Assembly (NCBI RefSeq): GCF_026191375.1
Contig: NZ_JAODTL010000037.1
Coordinates: forward strand, 1-51,790
Source: Marinomonas pontica
GTDB lineage: Bacteria; Pseudomonadota; Gammaproteobacteria; Pseudomonadales; Marinomonadaceae
Length of the DNA stretch: 51,790 nt
Direction of reading: 5' to 3'
Part shown: piece by piece, positions 46,688 to 51,790 of the stretch
Position numbering within the stretch: the first letter of the stretch is position 1
Layout of the letters: each line of letters begins with the position of its first letter
Position numbers and translations under genes: made by a program
Notes under the pieces: model-generated
The model's input: only the letters and a program-made list of their open reading frames with translations
Told to the model about the DNA's origin: nothing
The model's database searches: none

Positions 46688-47579
46688 TTTCCACGCGTCA
46701 TTGGATTATCGCGGGTGGTTTGGCGGTATCGGTACACGCTGGTGCTTTCTACGCGGCATTTTATGCGCCAACGGCAGGCAGTCAATCTGCAGGCTCTCAA
46801 GGCATTGAGTTTGATTTGGGAATGGTGGGCGATCTCGGTGCATCCGTACAAACAACGGTTGCCCAGGAAGAGGTCAAAGAAGTTGAAGAAGCCATAGAAG
46901 ACCCCGTAGAAGACGTTCAAGAGGTCGTTGAGCCCGACGTGGTAGAAGAGCCTATTGTCGAACCGGAGCCAGAGCCTGAACCTATTGTTGAACCTGAGCC
47001 CGTGATGGAACCGGAAATCGTGAAGGAGCCAGAGCCCGTCGAGGTAAAGCAAGTTTCTCCGATAGAGGTAAAGAAACCTGAGCCAAAACCAGAACCAAAG
47101 CCTGAGCCAAAACCAAAGCCCGAGCCGAAGCCAAAACCAAAGCCCGAGCCGAAACCAAAACCGAAAAAGTTGAGGCTGTCGTCGCAAAAACAACGCCCAA
47201 ACAGGTAGCACCACCGTCAGCCGCGAACCAAAAAGCCACAACCGGTAGCTCAAATGCCGCAACAAGTGGTGGCAACCCAGGCGCTAAAGCAAACTACTTT
47301 ACGCAACTTAAATCGGTATTGGCGCACAATAAACGTTACCCAAGAGCGTCGCGCCGCCGTAACGAAGAAGGTGTTGTCTCTCTGTCGTTTGTGGCGCATG
47401 CGGATGGTTCAGTGTCTGATGTGAGCATCACTAAGAGTTCTGGCTACAAACGTCTGGATAACGCGGTGTTAGACATGATCAAACGCTCGGTACCCTTGCC
47501 AGTCTTTACCAAAGGCATGGTAGAAAGCGAGTTGAGGATAAATCTGCCCGTATCGTTTAAGTTAAGCGATTACCGCTAG
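46684..47579 (+). pseudogene. tonB: TonB with one-base frameshift in the linker
   Basis: The energy-transducing protein that reaches from the inner membrane to outer-membrane receptors. The N-terminal span (about 7-28) is followed by acidic and then Pro-Lys/Pro-Glu repeats (EPEPEP, then KPEPKPKP). The frame stops at 47208, but the next frame gives [20 protein letters not shown], then YFTQLKSVLAHNKRYPRASR and the TonB C-terminal domain (VSLSFVAHADGSVSDVSITK, then YKRLDNAVLDMIKRS) to 47579. One extra C near 47161 (CCC GAA AAA) restores a 298-residue protein. As written, TonB would lack its receptor-binding domain. Confidence 0.9.
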
Positions 47580-47603
47580 TCCACACGATAACGCAAAAAA
47601 TCG

Positions 47604-47637
47604 GCGCCATATCTCATCGTAGACATGGCGCTTTTTT
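47604..47637. terminator. Terminator between tonB and mltA
   Basis: GCGCCAT (47604-47610) pairs with ATGGCGC (47625-47631), followed by six T; a run of six A at 47595-47600 gives T on the other strand, so it can serve both convergent genes. Confidence 0.85.
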
Positions 47638-47638
47638 G

Positions 47639-48826
47639 TTATTGGGCAATTAAGATCTGTGGGGCGGGGGTCTTTGGCAGTAACAACCACACTTTACCAA
47701 AGTGTTTTAATTGCCCTGCATGGAAGTGCGCTTCTTCCCCAATGCCTTGATACCAATCTATGTGTCCAGGGCCTTTTATTGCGCCGCCTTTGTCTTGCGC
47801 CAACAACAGGCGAAATTCATGACCAATCAAATTCCCATAGGGGTCGAGCTTGGGTACCTGAGCCAATAAAATAGAGCCAAGCGGAATCACGCTAGGATCA
47901 ACCGCCGCCGAATATAACGGTGTTAATGGAACGTTCGCTGCACCTACAGGGTTTTCTGGCCCTTCACTAAAGAACAAATAGCTGGGGTTGGTGGATAGGA
48001 TTTCACGGTTTCGATCTGGATGATCGCTTAGCCATTGGCGGATGCTTTGCGCGGAAATATGGGCGCGGTCGATCTCGCCTCGCTCAATCAACTCTTTCCC
48101 TAAGCTGCGATAAGCATGACCATTGACGCCACCCCACGATAACAGCTTGCGTTCGCCATTCTCGTATTCCACCACGCCAGAACCTTGCACATGCAAGAAA
48201 AAGTTGTCGACCAAACTGGATGTGTAAGCAATTTCCAAGCCTTGTCCAGCTAAGGCGCTTTCAAAATCAATTTCCTCTCGTGAGGGAAATTTTCCTTCGG
48301 CATTGCGCTGGGTTGGCTTGCGGTAAAGAGGGTAGCGATAGACGTCATCGGGGGTATGGCGAACAGGCAGAATAGGCACGTAGTAGCCCGTTATTTGTAC
48401 GTTGCCGCGTTGGTCTTGTCCTGCCAATTGATGTGCGATTAACTGTGGTTGTTGGGCTGGATTGTGTAGCCAATCGTTGATTTCGGAGGCGACCCGTTTC
48501 AGATCCGCGACGCTGGTTTGGGTGTTTTCCAGCAGGTAGGGTTTGTCTTGCAGGCGGTTTAGATAGGCGATTTGCTGCTCTAATCCAGCTTGAAAGCTGG
48601 CATCCGGTAAAGGCAGCCCAGGCGGCAGGCTTTCTTTTAAATATAAGGTATCGCGTTTGAGTGCCGTGGTGTCTCGACCGTTGTTGGCAAAATCGTTCGA
48701 GCTGTCTATTTCCGTTAAGCTGCAACTGGTCAACAAGGCAAAAGACACCAGACAGAGAGGGCGCAGCAAGTAACGGGCGGGTGTTTTTGAGGGTGAAAAA
48801 TACGTTAAAAAAGAAGAAAAAGTCAT
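47639..48826 (-). CDS. mltA: Membrane-bound lytic transglycosylase A
   Basis: An outer-membrane lipoprotein that cleaves glycan strands to 1,6-anhydromuropeptides. With the ATG at 48826 the signal peptide ends in the lipobox LTSC (Cys35). The frame extends to 48865, but that would make an overlong leader. The MltA domain (about 110-300) includes LPVRHTPDDVYRYPLYRKP and HVQGSGVVEYENG. The 3D domain follows (about 315-390), with AQDKGGAIKGPGHIDWYQG carrying the catalytic Asp region. Its 395 residues compare with 365 in E. coli. Confidence 0.93.
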   Translation of the reverse strand: MTFSSFLTYFSPSKTPARYLLRPLCLVSFALLTSCSLTEIDSSNDFANNGRDTTALKRDTLYLKESLPPGLPLPDASFQAGLEQQIAYLNRLQDKPYLLENTQTSVADLKRVASEINDWLHNPAQQPQLIAHQLAGQDQRGNVQITGYYVPILPVRHTPDDVYRYPLYRKPTQRNAEGKFPSREEIDFESALAGQGLEIAYTSSLVDNFFLHVQGSGVVEYENGERKLLSWGGVNGHAYRSLGKELIERGEIDRAHISAQSIRQWLSDHPDRNREILSTNPSYLFFSEGPENPVGAANVPLTPLYSAAVDPSVIPLGSILLAQVPKLDPYGNLIGHEFRLLLAQDKGGAIKGPGHIDWYQGIGEEAHFHAGQLKHFGKVWLLLPKTPAPQILIAQ

Positions 48827-48976
48827 AAGCCCCAGTTCTATAAAATGAATCGATAAAGTAGGCATTGCGGTATTTTGACCACAAGCGCAGAGCGAGGTTC
48901 ATCTTGAGTTTTTATAGTGGTGAAAGCAATGCTTGGAATGGAGCTTTACACTCTTCAGCTCGTTGTTTTATGCCAT

Positions 48977-49555
48977 TTAAAACATGAGAAATTCATAGGC
49001 TTGTCGTAACCCAATAAACACATCTTGGTCGCCGCCACGGTCTGGGTGATGCTGCTGGGCGAGTTTTCGATATTGTTGTTTGATCACTAACTTTGTGGGA
49101 TTACGGCTGTCTATTTGTAGGGTCTTGAGCGCCGAGTCACGGTTGCCCGGCAGGCTGATACCTTTGTAAAAACTGTCGAGCAAGCGAGAGACTTCGTCTG
49201 CATCGGTTTTTTCGTATTCTTCCCAGTCGAGATAATAAGCCGCCAGTTTTGCGTCGACACTGTCGCTGACATGGGTTCCGGATGCGGTCTGAATTTGCGC
49301 TGCGCTGAGAAGATTGATCCGCAGCGCGCTGATGTCTAGCATTAGGCTTTCTTCTTGCCAAAGACTGCGCTGTAATTGGTATAACGCATTCATGATCAGA
49401 AAGTGTTGGCGAAAAAGTTGTAGATTGACGTCGTCGGCCAGCTGACTGAACTCGGGCAATTGGTCTTTTAGCGCTTTGAGAATATCGAATTCACTGATGC
49501 CATTTGGATTGTTTTTCAGAATCGCGAGAATCGGGCCGACTAAAGGATTTTTCAT
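48977..49555 (-). CDS. DnaJ-related protein with C-terminal J domain
   Basis: A 192-residue protein. The N-terminal part (about 1-130: NPLVGPILAILKNNPNGISE, then QLFRQHFLIMNALYQLQ) matches the DNAJ_related family. The C-terminal J domain (about 140-192) holds HPD at 170-172 (QQHHPDRGG), needed to stimulate DnaK. It lacks the Gly/Phe and zinc regions of DnaJ. The client is unknown. It is divergent from the metallopeptidase gene. Confidence 0.88.
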   Translation of the reverse strand: MKNPLVGPILAILKNNPNGISEFDILKALKDQLPEFSQLADDVNLQLFRQHFLIMNALYQLQRSLWQEESLMLDISALRINLLSAAQIQTASGTHVSDSVDAKLAAYYLDWEEYEKTDADEVSRLLDSFYKGISLPGNRDSALKTLQIDSRNPTKLVIKQQYRKLAQQHHPDRGGDQDVFIGLRQAYEFLMF

Positions 49556-49668
49556 ATCTGTCTCGTCTGCTTAGGCATTTATTGATTACAGTGTATGTTA
49601 CGAACCTGAAAAGGGTCAAAGTTGCGACGGGTATTTTTTAATAACGGGATAGTGTCAAAGACAAAGTT

Positions 49669-50346
49669 ATGTTGTGGATCATTGGAATTGTGTTGGTTGT
49701 TTTGTTGATCGTTGGACCCAGTGCGTGGGTAAAATTCACCTTGAAGCGCTATGCGGCCGATCGTCCAGATTTACCCGGAACGGGTGGCGAACTGGCAACA
49801 CATTTAGTAAAGCGTTTCGAATTGAGCGAGGTAAAAATCGAAGCGACACAAGAAGGCCGTGACCACTTTGATTATGGCCAACATGTTGTGCGGCTTAGCC
49901 CAAGTGTGCTGAATGGACGATCTTTAACCGCGGTTGCGGTTGCAGCGCATGAAGTTGGGCACGCCATAGCCCATGAAAAAAAAGAAAAAATTGCGCGACT
50001 TAGCACACGTTATTTGCCTTTGGCACATGGGCTTCGCCGCGTGACGGCAGGCTTATTATTGGGGTGGCCACTGATCTCGGTGATGTTGCACTTGCCTTAC
50101 GCCGTACCTTTGCATGCGCTCGTGGTTGGCTTATCGGGTTTACTCGCTGTGTTGGTACAAGTGGTTATCTTGCCCGAAGAGTGGGACGCCAGTTTTAACA
50201 AAGCGCTCCCCCTTTTGAGAGAAGGCCACTATATCCCACAGGAAGACCTACCTAAAGTGAAGAAAATCCTCACCGCCTGCGCCATGACTTACGTCGCCGC
50301 CGCGTTAATCAAAGTACTCCTCGTGTGGCGTTGGTTTAAGCGGTAG
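49669..50346 (+). CDS. Membrane zinc metallopeptidase (YugP-like)
   Basis: A 225-residue inner-membrane protein. An N-terminal span (about 2-20) is followed by the zinc motif HEVGH (94-98) in VAVAAHEVGHAIAHEKKEK, two further spans (about 124-165), and ILPEEWDASFNKALPLL, whose Glu is a likely third zinc ligand. This is the layout of the neutral zinc metallopeptidase family that includes B. subtilis YugP. The substrate is unknown. The start at 49669 has a weak upstream site (AAAGACAAAG). Confidence 0.85.
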   Translation: MLWIIGIVLVVLLIVGPSAWVKFTLKRYAADRPDLPGTGGELATHLVKRFELSEVKIEATQEGRDHFDYGQHVVRLSPSVLNGRSLTAVAVAAHEVGHAIAHEKKEKIARLSTRYLPLAHGLRRVTAGLLLGWPLISVMLHLPYAVPLHALVVGLSGLLAVLVQVVILPEEWDASFNKALPLLREGHYIPQEDLPKVKKILTACAMTYVAAALIKVLLVWRWFKR

Positions 50347-50505
50347 CGCTTTGTCTTTCCACATGACTCGCATACACAAAGCCTTCTCTAAATTTGTCAC
50401 AAAAAAGGCATGAACTTCGCATAAAATCGTCTTACTATCAAAAGCTGACTTTTTGGTTAGTATTTTAATATAACAAGATGATCCAATTGAGCGGAGTAAA
50501 AGAAA

Positions 50506-51790
50506 ATGACGTTTTTTGTTCCTAAGGGCGCGACGATGTTCGCCTCTTCTTTGCTGTTTGCGGCGATGGCGCAGGCTTCTACCATTGACTTGCGAGTCAT
50601 GGAAACCACGGATATTCACATGAATCTGGTGGATTACGATTACTACGGCGATAAACAAAGCGATGCGGTGGGTTTGTCTCGTGTGGCAACCTTGATTAAA
50701 GCGGCCCGTGCCGAGGTGACGAACTCTGTCTTGGTGGATAACGGTGATTTATTACAGGGCACGCCGTTGGGCGATTATGTAGCGAAAGGTCGCGTGTTGC
50801 GCTTTGGTGAGACGCATCCTGCGTTTAAAGCGATGAACTTGTTGGATTACGATGTGGGTAATATCGGTAACCACGAATTTAACTATGGCTTAGACTTTTT
50901 GATGAAAAGCTTAAGCGGCGCGAATTTCCCATACATTAACTCGAATGTCTATGTGGACGATGGCGACAACGATGCGTCTAACGATCAGCCTTATTTCCAG
51001 CCTTATATTATTAAAGACAAAACCTTCGTTGATTCTGACGGCAAAGAACAAACGGTCAAAGTAGGTTACATTGGCTTTGTGCCACCACAAATTATGACGT
51101 GGGATAAAGACAATTTAACCCATAAAGTCATCGCCAAAGACATTATCGAAACCGCCAACAAATACATTCCTGAAATGAAAGCCAAAGGCGCGGATGTGAT
51201 TATCGCGATTCCGCACAGTGGCATGATGAATTCGCCTTATATGAAAGGCGAAGAAAACGCCTCTTATCATCTTGCGAAAGTCGATGGCATTGATGCGATT
51301 TTGTTTGGTCACTCGCATCGAATATTTCCAGGCGATAAAGCCTTAGACGTCTTTGACGGTGTGGATGGCGAAAAAGGTACGGTACTTGGTAAGCCTGCGA
51401 CCATGCCCGGCTTTTGGGGTTCTCACCTTGGGGTGATTGATTTAAAACTTGAGCCAGCTGGCAATGGTTGGAAAGTGGCGGATGGCAAAGCTGAAGTGCG
51501 TGCTATTTCTCGTCGTGAAGGCCGAACCACGATACCTTTGGTGGAAGCGGATACGAATATTAATAAAGCGGTAGAAACTGAGCACGAAGGTACGTTGGCG
51601 TACATGCGTCGCAAAGTCGGTGAATCGACAGCTGATATCAATAGTTTCTTTGCGTTGGTGCAAGATGATCCATCTATTCAGATCGTCAACAATGCGCAGA
51701 TTTGGTATGTGGAAAATATTGTTCGCGGTACGTCCTATGAAGGCTTGCCTATTTTATCTGCGGCAGCGCCGTTTAAGGCTGGTGGTCGCG
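50506..51790 (+). CDS. cpdB: 2',3'-cyclic-nucleotide 2'-phosphodiesterase CpdB, partial
   Basis: A periplasmic bifunctional cyclic phosphodiesterase and 3'-nucleotidase used to scavenge nucleotides. GGAG lies 10 nt before the ATG. A signal peptide (SLLFAAMAQAS) precedes the calcineurin-like metallophosphatase domain: METTDIHMNLVDYDYYG, then DNGDLLQGTPLGDY, NIGNHEFNYGLDF, AIPHSGM and FGHSHRIFPG. The start of the C-terminal 5'-nucleotidase domain is reached (TADINSFFALVQDDPSIQIV). The gene runs off the right edge after 428 codons; the full protein is usually about 650. Confidence 0.95.
   Translation, partial: MTFFVPKGATMFASSLLFAAMAQASTIDLRVMETTDIHMNLVDYDYYGDKQSDAVGLSRVATLIKAARAEVTNSVLVDNGDLLQGTPLGDYVAKGRVLRFGETHPAFKAMNLLDYDVGNIGNHEFNYGLDFLMKSLSGANFPYINSNVYVDDGDNDASNDQPYFQPYIIKDKTFVDSDGKEQTVKVGYIGFVPPQIMTWDKDNLTHKVIAKDIIETANKYIPEMKAKGADVIIAIPHSGMMNSPYMKGEENASYHLAKVDGIDAILFGHSHRIFPGDKALDVFDGVDGEKGTVLGKPATMPGFWGSHLGVIDLKLEPAGNGWKVADGKAEVRAISRREGRTTIPLVEADTNINKAVETEHEGTLAYMRRKVGESTADINSFFALVQDDPSIQIVNNAQIWYVENIVRGTSYEGLPILSAAAPFKAGGR

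Noticed and set aside
46960..47165. Tandem repeat array resembling CRISPR or satellite
   Set aside because: The repeats are in-frame Pro-Glu/Pro-Lys codons of the TonB linker with no spacers.
46621..47265. Minus-strand frame of 214 codons opposite exbD/tonB
   Set aside because: It is the shadow of the Pro/Lys/Glu repeat of tonB, giving a low-complexity Leu/Arg/Phe/Trp text with no start signal.

Overview
The window is about 51.8 kb of gene-dense bacterial chromosome. Gene order and protein sequences point to a marine gammaproteobacterium of the Oceanospirillales, most like Marinomonas as far as I can judge by eye; I could not run a search. Much of it is housekeeping DNA whose order resembles the Pseudomonas aeruginosa block priA / SPOR protein / hslV / hslU / DUF971 and rpmE / nuclease / malic enzyme / mrcA / pilMNOPQ / aroK / aroB / damX / gltB / gltD. 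I see no tRNA, rRNA, CRISPR array, prophage or insertion sequence.

Layout. 0-8.7 kb: fbp, a ZntB-type transporter, rpiA, ilvA, argS, cytoplasmic asparaginase and an EamA permease. 8.7-13.5 kb: an accessory-looking block with an anchored unknown protein, three lipoproteins (LPP20-like, CsgG/LpoB-like, LPP20-like) and an MltC-like lytic transglycosylase. 13.6-19.6 kb, minus strand: ubiJ, a DUF971 protein, hslU, hslV (with a near-consensus sigma-32 promoter), a SPOR protein and priA. 19.9-31.1 kb: rpmE, a thermonuclease, malic enzyme, PBP1A, a compressed pilMNOPQ/hof-like locus ending in a short secretin, aroK, aroB and a DamX-like protein. 31.1-37.6 kb: glutamate synthase gltB-gltD. 37.7-44.9 kb: a small DUF6435-type gene, a Kef-type antiporter, a Bcr/CflA exporter, a MATE pump, a broken AraC regulator, a LysE exporter and corA. 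45.1-47.6 kb: exbB-exbD-exbD-tonB behind a Fur-box-like site. 47.6 kb to the end: mltA, a DnaJ-related protein, a zinc metallopeptidase and the 5' part of cpdB.

The most notable points are these. (1) Four plus-strand genes (an LPP20-like lipoprotein, a GspL/PilN-like gene, the AraC regulator and tonB) each look broken by loss of one base, in every case explainable as one missing C beside a short C run. This suggests either base-calling errors or recent decay. (2) The five-gene pilMNOPQ locus seems reduced to about three genes in 2.8 kb. (3) The second ExbD has Asn where the proton-channel Asp should be. (4) The lipoprotein/transglycosylase block is the best candidate for a poorly described envelope system. 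(5) The rpmE terminator lies inside the signal-peptide coding region of the next gene. (6) argS has left its usual place beside priA.
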